Positions 14,895 through 22,434 of a DNA stretch of 64,000 bases are shown here, piece after piece. The translations under genes were made by a program, and so were the position numbers. The notes below the pieces were generated by a model. That model saw only the letters and a program-made list of their open reading frames with translations, was not told the DNA's origin and did no database searches. The first letter of the stretch is position 1. Each line of letters opens with the position of its first letter. Source of the stretch: Desulfovibrio cuneatus DSM 11391 (GTDB lineage Bacteria > Desulfobacterota > Desulfovibrionia > Desulfovibrionales > Desulfovibrionaceae); contig NZ_AUCY01000004.1 of NCBI RefSeq assembly GCF_000430005.1, positions 62,001 to 126,000 on the forward strand, in the 5' to 3' direction.

Positions 14895-16469
14895 ATGCTT
14901 CCCATTATTATGTTTATGAACGGGCTGTGCCTTATGGTGCTTGAAATGGTGGGTGCACGGCTGCTTGCCCCATGGTTGGGCACTTCTACCATAGTATGGA
15001 CAAGCCTTATTGGCGTTATTCTGGCATTTTTAAGCCTTGGGTACTGGCTGGGGGGCAAACTGGCTGATAACCTGCTTACCCCGCGCCCAAGCGCCCACCA
15101 TGAAGGTAAAGAAGCCAGTGCCCCCTCCCCGGCATTGCACAATAAAGCAAAGGGTGTGCTGGCCCGCCTGCTGCTGTGTGCCGCCCTTGGGGTTATGCTT
15201 TCCGCCCTGCTCCAGCAGCCTTTGCTTGGCTGGCTCACGGCGCAGTCCACCTCGCTTCACGTAAACGCCGTACTGGCTGCCGTGGTGCTTTTTGCCCTGC
15301 CGGGGCTGGTAAGTGGCATGATTTCCCCATTCACCATGCGCCTTGCCATAACCAGCCAGGCCAAAGCGGGCAGCACTATTGGCAGGCTTAACGCCATTTC
15401 CACCATTGGCAGCATTGTGGGCACTTTTTTAGGCGGCTTTGTGCTTATTTCCTGGTTTGGCAGCCGGGAAATAATTTATGCCATTGCCGCCTGTTATTTG
15501 CTGGTGGCCCTGTGCACCCACCGCCTGCCAGCTTCTGCCTGGGGGGCCGCCCTTGTTCTTTTTTGCGCCAGCCTTGGGTTTGAATGGATTGCCCAAGTGC
15601 ATGCCGCTGCCACCCACACCACCACCCTGGAAACGCCCTACAATACCTTGCGTATTCAGGAAGGTTTTTATTCCGGCAGGCCTGCCCGTTTTTTATCTAC
15701 CGACCCTGGCAGCGCGCAGTCCGGCATTTTTCTGGACAACCCGCAGGAACTGATGTTTGCCTACACCAAATTTTACCGCCTGGGCACGGCCCTTGTGCCG
15801 CACCCTTCCCGCGTTCTCATGCTGGGGGGCGGGGGCTATTCCGTGCCCAAATGGCTGCTGGGCAACGGTGGCCCGCTGGGGGCAGGGGCCAGCCTGGACG
15901 TGGTGGAACTTGACCCCGGCGTTACCCGTGTGGCCAAAGAAGATTTCAGCGCCCCCCTGGGCGATGCCCGCATGCAGGTATTCCATGAAGATGCCCGCAC
16001 CTTTATTAACCGCGCAGCACGGGCAAGCAACCACCCTACCTACCCCCTTATTTTTGCGGATGTGTTCAACTCCCACTATTCCGTACCCTTCCATATTGGC
16101 ACGCGGGAAGCGGCAGCCACCATGCGTAGCCTGCTGGACGACAACGGGGTGCTGCTTATGAATATTATCAGCGCTGTTGAAGGGGATAACGGCAGACTGC
16201 TGCGGAGTATTTACCACGCTTTCCAGGGGGAATTTGCCGAAGTGGTTCTGCTGCCGGTGCAAAGTAAATACGAGGGCACCATGGTGCAAAACGTCATGCT
16301 GCTGGCCTTCCCCCAAAAAGGCATGATGACGGAAGAAACCCTTGCCAACCTGCCGCCAGATGTGCGCGCCCTGTATGAAAACCGCTGGACCCGCCCTGTT
16401 GCGGAAGATGTGCCTGCATTGGCGGATAACTTCGCCCCTGTGGAGCGGTATATGCTGCGTACGCAATGA
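14895..16469 (+). CDS. Membrane-embedded spermidine synthase-like protein
   Basis: A 524-residue fusion. The first 210 residues contain about six or seven membrane helices (MFMNGLCLMVLEMVGARLLAP, TSLIGVILAFLSLGYWLGG and others). The C-terminal half is a SpeE-like methyltransferase-fold domain with LMLGGGGYSVPKWLL, VVELDPGVTRVAKEDF, DARTFIN and FADVFNSHYSVPFHI. Membrane-fused spermidine synthase homologues are common in bacteria, and many are thought not to make spermidine; the polyamine-binding residues cannot be judged from this reading. AAGAGGG lies 5 bases before the ATG. It is monocistronic. Catalytic activity is likely but the substrate is unknown. Confidence 0.82.
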   Translation: MLPIIMFMNGLCLMVLEMVGARLLAPWLGTSTIVWTSLIGVILAFLSLGYWLGGKLADNLLTPRPSAHHEGKEASAPSPALHNKAKGVLARLLLCAALGVMLSALLQQPLLGWLTAQSTSLHVNAVLAAVVLFALPGLVSGMISPFTMRLAITSQAKAGSTIGRLNAISTIGSIVGTFLGGFVLISWFGSREIIYAIAACYLLVALCTHRLPASAWGAALVLFCASLGFEWIAQVHAAATHTTTLETPYNTLRIQEGFYSGRPARFLSTDPGSAQSGIFLDNPQELMFAYTKFYRLGTALVPHPSRVLMLGGGGYSVPKWLLGNGGPLGAGASLDVVELDPGVTRVAKEDFSAPLGDARMQVFHEDARTFINRAARASNHPTYPLIFADVFNSHYSVPFHIGTREAAATMRSLLDDNGVLLMNIISAVEGDNGRLLRSIYHAFQGEFAEVVLLPVQSKYEGTMVQNVMLLAFPQKGMMTEETLANLPPDVRALYENRWTRPVAEDVPALADNFAPVERYMLRTQ

Positions 16470-16629
16470 ATAAGAATAAAACTTTGAGCCACATATCTAC
16501 TATTTGTTTATAAAAAATTAACAACAAGATATTTACCTGAGCATAAATACTGCGTACGCTATGGAATATACGTAAGGAACGACTAGGCTATTGGCGTTTC
16601 CTTACATAATCCCCCCCCACGAGGCCCCC

Positions 16630-18069
16630 ATGAAAATACTCCTTACTGGTGCCACAGGCTACATTGCCAAGCGGTTATTGCCTGTTCTGGCAGAGGCAGG
16701 GCATACCCTGGTGTGCTGCGTGCGGGACAAGAAGCGCTTTCATTACGCCCCGGAATATGCCGCGCAGGTGCAGGTGATTGAGGTTGATTTTTTGCAGCCC
16801 GCCAGCCTTGCTGCCATACCGAACGACATTGACGCGGCCTATTACCTCATTCATTCCATGACCACCACAACGGGTGATTTCAGCCAGTTGGAGCAGCAGT
16901 CTGCCGAGAATTTTGTACAGCGGCTGGAAGAAACCAACGCCAAGCAAATCATTTTTCTCAGCGGCATTGTGAACGATGACCATCTCTCCAAGCATTTACG
17001 GTCACGCAAGAATGTGGAAAGCATTTTGGCAGGGGGCAAAATACCCCTTACTACCTTGCGGGCTGGCATTATTATTGGTTCTGGCAGTGCCTCGTTTGAA
17101 ATAATCCGCGACCTGGTGGAAAAACTGCCTGTTATGGTTGCCCCGCGCTGGCTGGAAACCCGCTGCCAGCCCATAGCCATACGCAACGTCATTCAGTACC
17201 TTGCCGGGGTGTTGCTCCATGCCGGCACCTTCAACCAAAGCTTTGACATTGGCGGGCCAGACATTCTCACCTTCAAGCAAATGCTGCTGCAGTTTGCCGA
17301 GGTACGAAAGTTGCGCCGCTTCATTCTTACTGTGCCAGTTATGACACCGCACCTTTCTTCTTACTGGCTCTATTTTGTTACTTCCACCAATTTTTCCCTG
17401 GCCACAAACCTTGTGCATAGCATGAAGAATGAGGTGGTGTGCAAGCCCAGCCCCTTGCCGGAACTGGTGCCGCTCTCCCTTATTCCCTACAAGCAAGCGG
17501 TGGCCCTTGCCTTTGATAAAATTGAACAAAACCAGGTGCTTTCCAGTTGGACAGACGCCCTGACCAGCCCCACGCTGTATAACGGCATTGCGGCCCACAT
17601 TACCCCGCCCAGCATGGGCTGCTTTACCGACATGCAAAAGGTGCCCGTGCAAAACCCTGAAGTAGCCCTTGAACATATTTTTTCCATTGGGGGCAAGCGC
17701 GGCTGGTATTATGCTGACTGGCTGTGGAGCATACGCGGTGCCCTAGACAAAATGTTGGGCGGCACAGGCCTGCAACGCGGGCGTAAGAATGCAGATACCA
17801 TTCAAGCGGGGGAAACCCTGGATTTTTGGCGGGTTCTTGTGGCAGATAAAGCCAATAAGCGATTGCTGCTGTACGCGGAAATGAAACTCCCCGGCGAAGC
17901 CTGGCTCGAGTTTCGCATCACCAACGGCAATGAACTGGTGCAAACAGCCACCTTCCGCCCCCTGGGGGTGCTTGGGCGCTTGTACTGGTATTGCAGCCTG
18001 CCCTTCCACCTGTTTATTTTCAGTGGCATGGCCCATGCCATTGCAGGTGGCAGTACAAAGCGCCCCTAG
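16630..18069 (+). CDS. SDR-family NAD(P)-binding protein with C-terminal DUF2867
   Basis: A 479-residue protein. The N-terminal half is an atypical SDR/NmrA-like Rossmann domain (MKILLTGATGYIAKRLLP; DAAYYLIHSM; IIFLSGIVND), and the C-terminal half, beginning near GKRGWYYADWLWSIRGALD, matches the DUF2867 layout with LDFWRVLVADKANKRLLLYAEMK and a hydrophobic end. The catalytic Tyr-x3-Lys of classical SDRs is not evident, as in other NmrA-like members. The start at 16630 has GAGG 5 bases upstream; the in-frame codon at 16591 is less likely. It ends 30 bp before the phage cassette, which is read in the opposite direction. Biological role is unknown. Confidence 0.82.
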   Translation: MKILLTGATGYIAKRLLPVLAEAGHTLVCCVRDKKRFHYAPEYAAQVQVIEVDFLQPASLAAIPNDIDAAYYLIHSMTTTTGDFSQLEQQSAENFVQRLEETNAKQIIFLSGIVNDDHLSKHLRSRKNVESILAGGKIPLTTLRAGIIIGSGSASFEIIRDLVEKLPVMVAPRWLETRCQPIAIRNVIQYLAGVLLHAGTFNQSFDIGGPDILTFKQMLLQFAEVRKLRRFILTVPVMTPHLSSYWLYFVTSTNFSLATNLVHSMKNEVVCKPSPLPELVPLSLIPYKQAVALAFDKIEQNQVLSSWTDALTSPTLYNGIAAHITPPSMGCFTDMQKVPVQNPEVALEHIFSIGGKRGWYYADWLWSIRGALDKMLGGTGLQRGRKNADTIQAGETLDFWRVLVADKANKRLLLYAEMKLPGEAWLEFRITNGNELVQTATFRPLGVLGRLYWYCSLPFHLFIFSGMAHAIAGGSTKRP

Positions 18070-18098
18070 CATAACGCCCGTAAAGGTTGAATACGTTT

Positions 18099-18416
18099 TT
18101 ATTCACCCGCCCAGTACCACCGCCCTGCCAGCCTTACGGCCGCCCACATGGCCCAGGCCCGTGCCCGCTTCCACCCGCCAACGGCCCCGGTGCATTGCCG
18201 CAGCTGCAAATCTGCTGCTTGGCGCATGGCCGGGGTGCCGCCTAGCTGGTAGTCAATATCGTGCTGGTTGCAACAGCCTTCACAACTAATACGCCTGCCG
18301 CCCAAGGCATAAATCCAGCGAATGCCCCCGGAACAGCCGTTCACCACCAAGGCCAGTTCATCTTCTGCAATGCCCTTGGCCTTAGCGTAAGCAATAGTTT
18401 TAGCATCATACGGCAT
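18099..18416 (-). CDS. Phospholipase A2-like phage protein
   Basis: A 105-residue protein, last gene of the phage cassette. The centre reads CEGCCNQHDIDYQLGGTP, which fits the secreted phospholipase A2 active site CCxxHDxxY with the His-Asp pair, and further cysteines (CSGG near residue 28, RQC near 74) fit disulfide partners. A glycine-rich segment upstream (NGCSGGIRWIYALGG) occupies the place of a calcium loop. No signal peptide is seen. It starts 2 bp after the fibre-assembly stop. It could modify the host membrane during entry or exit, or act as a toxin; this is inference from the motif. Confidence 0.68.
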   Translation of the reverse strand: MPYDAKTIAYAKAKGIAEDELALVVNGCSGGIRWIYALGGRRISCEGCCNQHDIDYQLGGTPAMRQAADLQLRQCTGAVGGWKRARAWAMWAAVRLAGRWYWAGE

Positions 18417-18418
18417 GG

Positions 18419-19075
18419 TTATACCCGGTAGGCCACCTTAATAGCCTGCACGCCTTCCACCGTTTCTGCTATGTAGGCAATCTCTTCCATCACCTGCCTT
18501 TGGCCCGTAAGCATGGCTGCAATGGGTTCCCACGATGCCGCATTGACCAGAATGCGGGCGGTCATTTCTTCCACGGTAAGGTTCTTTGTGGCTGCAAGGC
18601 CCCGCACAAAGGCCGCTTCCGCTTCCGGGTTCTGCGTCAACTCCCGCGCCTGGGTGGCCTGCCGCTCCCAGGAGAGCACTTCTTCTGCTGGGTACCCGGC
18701 CTGAATAAACCCCATCACAGCGCTATAGCCTGCATTAATCTCTCCCAGTTTGGCAGTGCGGGCTTCATTCAGAGTGGGAGGAATAACAGGCTTTTCCACT
18801 GTCCATCCCTCTGGCAACGGCCCCCAGGTTTCTATTTTGCACGGGCTACCATCCGGCAAAAAGCCTTCCTGGCCCCGGTGGTCTGGCGTGGCAACCCATG
18901 CCCCTTGCACCAAGCGCCAGCGGTGGTGTTCCGGCAAATCATCGTCTGGTAGTGAGGTCAACACAGCCCCCAGCGCGTCAATCATATACTCCCCGGTAGC
19001 CGGGTTAAGCTGGGCTGGGCGAGAACTGGTTAAAAAGCTGTCTGTATCCAAAAAATAGAGTGTTGGCGCTTGCAT
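18419..19075 (-). CDS. Phage tail fibre assembly-like protein
   Basis: A 218-residue protein placed directly after the tail fibre gene (2 bp gap), the usual position of fibre chaperones. The N-terminus (YFLDTDSFLTSSRPAQL, DALGAVLTSLPDDDLPEHH) carries a short Trp-rich, aspartate-rich segment (HHRWRLVQGAWV). The C-terminal half is helical, with NEARTAKLGEINAGYSAVM and LSWERQATQARELTQNPEA, resembling the DUF4376 type of fibre assembly proteins. The assignment is by position and general look. Confidence 0.65.
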   Translation of the reverse strand: MQAPTLYFLDTDSFLTSSRPAQLNPATGEYMIDALGAVLTSLPDDDLPEHHRWRLVQGAWVATPDHRGQEGFLPDGSPCKIETWGPLPEGWTVEKPVIPPTLNEARTAKLGEINAGYSAVMGFIQAGYPAEEVLSWERQATQARELTQNPEAEAAFVRGLAATKNLTVEEMTARILVNAASWEPIAAMLTGQRQVMEEIAYIAETVEGVQAIKVAYRV

Positions 19076-19077
19076 AG

Positions 19078-20406
19078 TTAAACCTCCGTCTTATAGCGGC
19101 CCAAATAAATGGCCATGGGCTTGGCGTAACTTTGTGGGTGGGTTGTTGTGCCAAATCTGGCGCTGCCATATAGGCTGTCAGTGGCAACACCCACAACGTG
19201 ATTGTAAAGCGTTGAATAGCCTGCCCCGCCTTCTCTTTTTTGCAGGTCATCATGAGTCGAATTAGGAGATGACGGGGCAACATAGTTAACAAGACCAATA
19301 ATGCCATGCCTATGCCCTTGTATCTGGTCTTGTTGGTAGCTCCCCGCCTGCCTGCCCACGTCATATTTCATAGTGCCAGCTCGCCAAGCACGGGGGAACA
19401 GGCCGCCAACGTCTGGTAGATAAAGACCAGTTTTTGCATCGTTCAAAACCCAATAGGCTGGGAACGTTGCAGCATAAGCCTGTGTCGTAGACATAATATA
19501 CCCTGCATCGTATTCAGCTTTCAAATCAGGCCAATCAGCAAACAGCACAAGGCTGCGGTCGGACCACACGCAGTTAGGGTATAATTTTATGCCAGCCAGG
19601 GGAACTTCCATGCCGGGGCGAAACTGCATGCGGGGATAAGCCCATTCCGGCCCCCGCGCCCCTATAAATAGCCCTTTGCCTCTATCTGCATCTGTAAACG
19701 CAGGCACAACCGCCGCGGCCCTGTCTGCTTCAGCTTTAGCCCGTGCCACCTGAATGCTGCCTTCTTCGCCAACCCTGGTCGCCTGCGCGTCGCCCACAGC
19801 AATAAGGTGTGCTTCCAGCCCTGTAATGTCTGCCTCAACTTTGTCTGCATACCCCATGGCTCTGTCAGCTTCTGTTTGGGCGGCCGTTGCATTTTGCTGC
19901 ACATTGGCAGCATACTGCTGCACAACACCAAGGCTGGAAGCTGCTTCACTGGCGCTGGAAACAGCCATATCACGTGCTTGCAGCAATGAGGTACACAGTG
20001 CTTCCGGCGTTTCTGTGCTGGCAATATCCACCATCACAGCACGGGAAACACGCTCTGCAAGTTGGGCGCACAAAAGGGTGAGCTTATCAAGACCGTACTC
20101 CAGTACCTCGGCATCCAGAATTCCGTTGTTATACAAATCTATTTCCTGGGAATAGGGCAAATCCAGGTGCACCACGAGTTCATGGTTTGCTGGAACAAGA
20201 TACCCCAGGCTTCCGCCGCGCCGTTCCGCATTGGTTTTTACTGTATACTCTGCGTTATAAAGCAAGGCTCGACCAGATCCCGAAGGGTCTACCAGCGTAG
20301 CCCTTACATGTTCTGGTTGCAAAAAAGGAAATGGCACGGGCCACTGGCTTTGTATGCCATCCCCTTTATACCTCTCCCGCCACATAACTGAGGCATTTAC
20401 TGTCAT
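19078..20406 (-). CDS. Phage tail fibre / tail collar protein
   Basis: A 442-residue receptor-binding protein. The N-terminal 120 residues (WPVPFPFLQPEHVRATLVD; LYNAEYTVKTNAERRGG) resemble the T7-type fibre attachment domain. The centre is an alanine-rich coiled coil (residues about 150-235; SSASEAASSLGVVQQY, TAAQTEADRAMGYADKVEA) that likely forms the shaft trimer. The C-terminal part has the tail-collar pattern GLYLPDVGGLFPRAWRAG, GSYQQDQIQGHRHGI and ends in a short beta domain. Its start overlaps the end of the upstream gene by 4 bases. There is no sign of diversity-generating repeats. Confidence 0.83.
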   Translation of the reverse strand: MTVNASVMWRERYKGDGIQSQWPVPFPFLQPEHVRATLVDPSGSGRALLYNAEYTVKTNAERRGGSLGYLVPANHELVVHLDLPYSQEIDLYNNGILDAEVLEYGLDKLTLLCAQLAERVSRAVMVDIASTETPEALCTSLLQARDMAVSSASEAASSLGVVQQYAANVQQNATAAQTEADRAMGYADKVEADITGLEAHLIAVGDAQATRVGEEGSIQVARAKAEADRAAAVVPAFTDADRGKGLFIGARGPEWAYPRMQFRPGMEVPLAGIKLYPNCVWSDRSLVLFADWPDLKAEYDAGYIMSTTQAYAATFPAYWVLNDAKTGLYLPDVGGLFPRAWRAGTMKYDVGRQAGSYQQDQIQGHRHGIIGLVNYVAPSSPNSTHDDLQKREGGAGYSTLYNHVVGVATDSLYGSARFGTTTHPQSYAKPMAIYLGRYKTEV

Positions 20407-21161
20407 TGTTTTGTCTCCGTTTTTTTGGCCCCTTGAGGAGCCGGGGAAAGTACCGTGTGACCTGGGTCGTTCACGGGCGTACCTACCGCACTTCCAGGGG
20501 GTGTATTTGCCAAAGCCTGTGCAGCGGGCACACCATTGCCCTGCTCGTTTCCAGCAGTGACGGGGCTCGCTGTTTCAGCGGCAGTGCTTCCCCCGAGCAT
20601 TTTTTCTATTTGCGGGGTAAGGCCATAGCGCATTCCTGCTGCCAACATGGCCCCTTGCGCCCGGTGCAACAAGGCTGCTTGCTGGGCTGCCGCTTTTTTC
20701 GCTTCAGCCCGCAAGGCGGCATCTGGCGAATTCATTGCAGTATCAGCCAGCAATGTCATGTTTGTTTCCACATCCACCTTGCGCCGCTCCAGTTGCTCCA
20801 TGCAGCCATCCAGGTGTTTTCTCACTGTCACATCACGGTGGCGCAAACTCACAGCTTCTAGGGTACCAGCAAGTTGCTGTTCCACTGCATTGCGGGTTTC
20901 CCTGTCTGTAGCCCGACTTGCCAGAACCTGTATTTTTTGTTGTGCCCGTGCGGCAAACCCTTCTTGCCCAGGGCGCATTTCTTCTTCAAGCATTTTCTTA
21001 AGGGCGGATTCTCCCTCTGCCACAAGGGAAAGTGCAAAAACCCCTTTGGCATCGCGGGCCTGGGTACTTTCCTGCGGCAGTTGTTGCCCGCGCCCCACCA
21101 CAGCAGGGCCTTTGCCCAACCAGGTGCCTTGTTCACCCCCACCGGGAATTTGTAGTGCCAT
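20403..21161 (-). CDS. Phage protein, possibly a shortened internal virion protein
   Basis: A 252-residue, mostly helical protein (EGESALKKMLEEEMRPGQEG, RQAREL-like helices, KAAAQQAALLHRAQGAMLA) with a disordered C-terminal tail rich in Pro, Gly and Thr. It lies where T7-like phages carry internal core proteins gp15 and gp16 between gp14 and the tail fibre, but those are far longer. It may be a relic or a short functional analogue. AGGA precedes the ATG by 7 bases. No family is recognised. Confidence 0.55.
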   Translation of the reverse strand: MALQIPGGGEQGTWLGKGPAVVGRGQQLPQESTQARDAKGVFALSLVAEGESALKKMLEEEMRPGQEGFAARAQQKIQVLASRATDRETRNAVEQQLAGTLEAVSLRHRDVTVRKHLDGCMEQLERRKVDVETNMTLLADTAMNSPDAALRAEAKKAAAQQAALLHRAQGAMLAAGMRYGLTPQIEKMLGGSTAAETASPVTAGNEQGNGVPAAQALANTPPGSAVGTPVNDPGHTVLSPAPQGAKKTETKQ

Positions 21162-21194
21162 TGTCTTTTCCTGTGGTTACAGTGTAATATATGA

Positions 21195-21710
21195 TTACGC
21201 CCTGGCAAAGCTGCCCAGCAATGACGTGCCAAGGTTAATGAACGGCGTGGCCTGCTCCAGCCCGCTTGGCCCTGCCTTGCCTTTATCTTTTGCGTACCCC
21301 GCCTGGGTCAGCAGGGTATTTTTTTGCGTCAGCAGGTCTGCATCGCGTTCCTGGCCGCTTCGGTTAATGGCAAACAGGTCTTCTGCCCCGCGTGAGGTAT
21401 TGTTCAAAAGCATATCCAGGGCAGAGCCCGAGTTGCCTTCCACCCCGTTCACAGCAGAAAACAAGCGCAACTGCCCGGCCTGGGCGGCTGTTTTGCGCTG
21501 GGCATCTCGCTGGGCCAGCAAGGTGTCATAGGCATTTTTCTTGCGCTCGTTTTCCACCAGGTCAGCTTCATACTGCAACCGTGTAGCGTCATTTTTTGCA
21601 GTTTGCTTGGCTGCCTGCTGGGCAGCTTTCTGCTGCGAAGAGGTGTTTATGGTTTGTACCGCAGCCTGCACTGCGGCAAGAACAAGGGGAATTGCCATAA
21701 TAGTGCACAT
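21195..21710 (-). CDS. Phage internal virion protein, gp14-like
   Basis: A 171-residue protein with an Ala/Gln-rich N-terminal helix (LVLAAVQAAVQTINTSSQQ), a long coiled coil (KQTAKNDATRLQYEADLVE), the segment GVEGNSGSALDMLLNN and a hydrophobic C-terminus (NLGTSLLGSFARA). T7 gp14-type virion core proteins have this pattern of a hydrophobic N-terminal segment, coiled coil and an 'S-G-S' loop, and the gene occupies the corresponding place. AAAGGAGGT lies 6 bases before the ATG at 21710. In T7, gp14 forms an outer-membrane channel during DNA ejection; that role here is inferred. Confidence 0.68.
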   Translation of the reverse strand: MCTIMAIPLVLAAVQAAVQTINTSSQQKAAQQAAKQTAKNDATRLQYEADLVENERKKNAYDTLLAQRDAQRKTAAQAGQLRLFSAVNGVEGNSGSALDMLLNNTSRGAEDLFAINRSGQERDADLLTQKNTLLTQAGYAKDKGKAGPSGLEQATPFINLGTSLLGSFARA

Positions 21711-21774
21711 GGTGGCACCTCCTTTTCACATAAAAGTTCATGCTATTCTTTCACTGTTCCAGGTTGTTTCCGGC

Positions 21775-22434
21775 CTAAAGCAATGTTTCGGCTTCCGGCA
21801 GGCAATAAAAAACGGCTGCACACCAGCCCTGGGCATGGTTTGTGGCTGCGGGCAAGGCCTGCACAGTAAACCCCATGGCAGCAAGCCAGGCAGGCAAAAG
21901 CATTCTATTGCGTTGCTCAGGCCATGCCACCATGTTGCACAGGTGGGGAAAACGGGGCTGCACTTCACGCCGGAAAAATGCCGCAATAGCCCCAAAACCA
22001 CCGGGAAACCGATTCAGGCTTGTGGTGCCCACCATCCAGGGCACCCACCATGCTTGTGCCCCCCCCGGCAACGCCCCTTGTATAAGAGCCTGTGGTAGTG
22101 GACAAAGCCCCCCAACCCCCAAAGTACACTGCCCGCGTAGCAAAGCGTAGCGCACCGGGCTCTGCTGGAACGATTCATACACAAGTTGCTGTGCATTTTT
22201 TTGCCCACCAGCCAGTGTTTCCACATAGTTCGCTTCTGCGGCATCTTCCGGCCGCAGTTGGGCAAGTGTGGTGTGCAGGTGCTCCTGCCCTGCCGCCTGC
22301 ATACAATAGGGGCCATAATGAACTTGCTCAGGCAACGGAACCATGCTGTTTGTATCCTGCATAGGTCTTTGCCCGTTTCCAGGTAACGAGGGAGGGATTG
22401 GGCAATGGCCTTGCCTTATGGGCGAATGCGGCAT
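21775..22434 (-). CDS. Phage Gp13-family (DUF2833-like) protein
   Basis: A 219-residue protein. The C-terminal half contains AWWVPWMVGTTSLNRFPGGF and RFPHLCNMVAWPEQRNRMLL, like the acetyltransferase-related fold of T7 gp13, an assembly factor for the internal core. The N-terminal region (HTTLAQLRPEDAAEANYVET) also fits. The ATG at 22434 forms a TAATG overlap with the stop of the tail-tube gene; an ATG at 22362 is an alternative. Cofactor-binding residues are not clear, so no enzymatic function is claimed. Confidence 0.62.
   Translation of the reverse strand: MPHSPIRQGHCPIPPSLPGNGQRPMQDTNSMVPLPEQVHYGPYCMQAAGQEHLHTTLAQLRPEDAAEANYVETLAGGQKNAQQLVYESFQQSPVRYALLRGQCTLGVGGLCPLPQALIQGALPGGAQAWWVPWMVGTTSLNRFPGGFGAIAAFFRREVQPRFPHLCNMVAWPEQRNRMLLPAWLAAMGFTVQALPAATNHAQGWCAAVFYCLPEAETLL

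Noticed and set aside
19078-20406. A diversity-generating retroelement (template and variable repeats with reverse transcriptase), as in phage BPP-1.
   Set aside because: No reverse transcriptase was found and no near-duplicate repeat with A-specific differences is visible around the tail fibre C-terminus.
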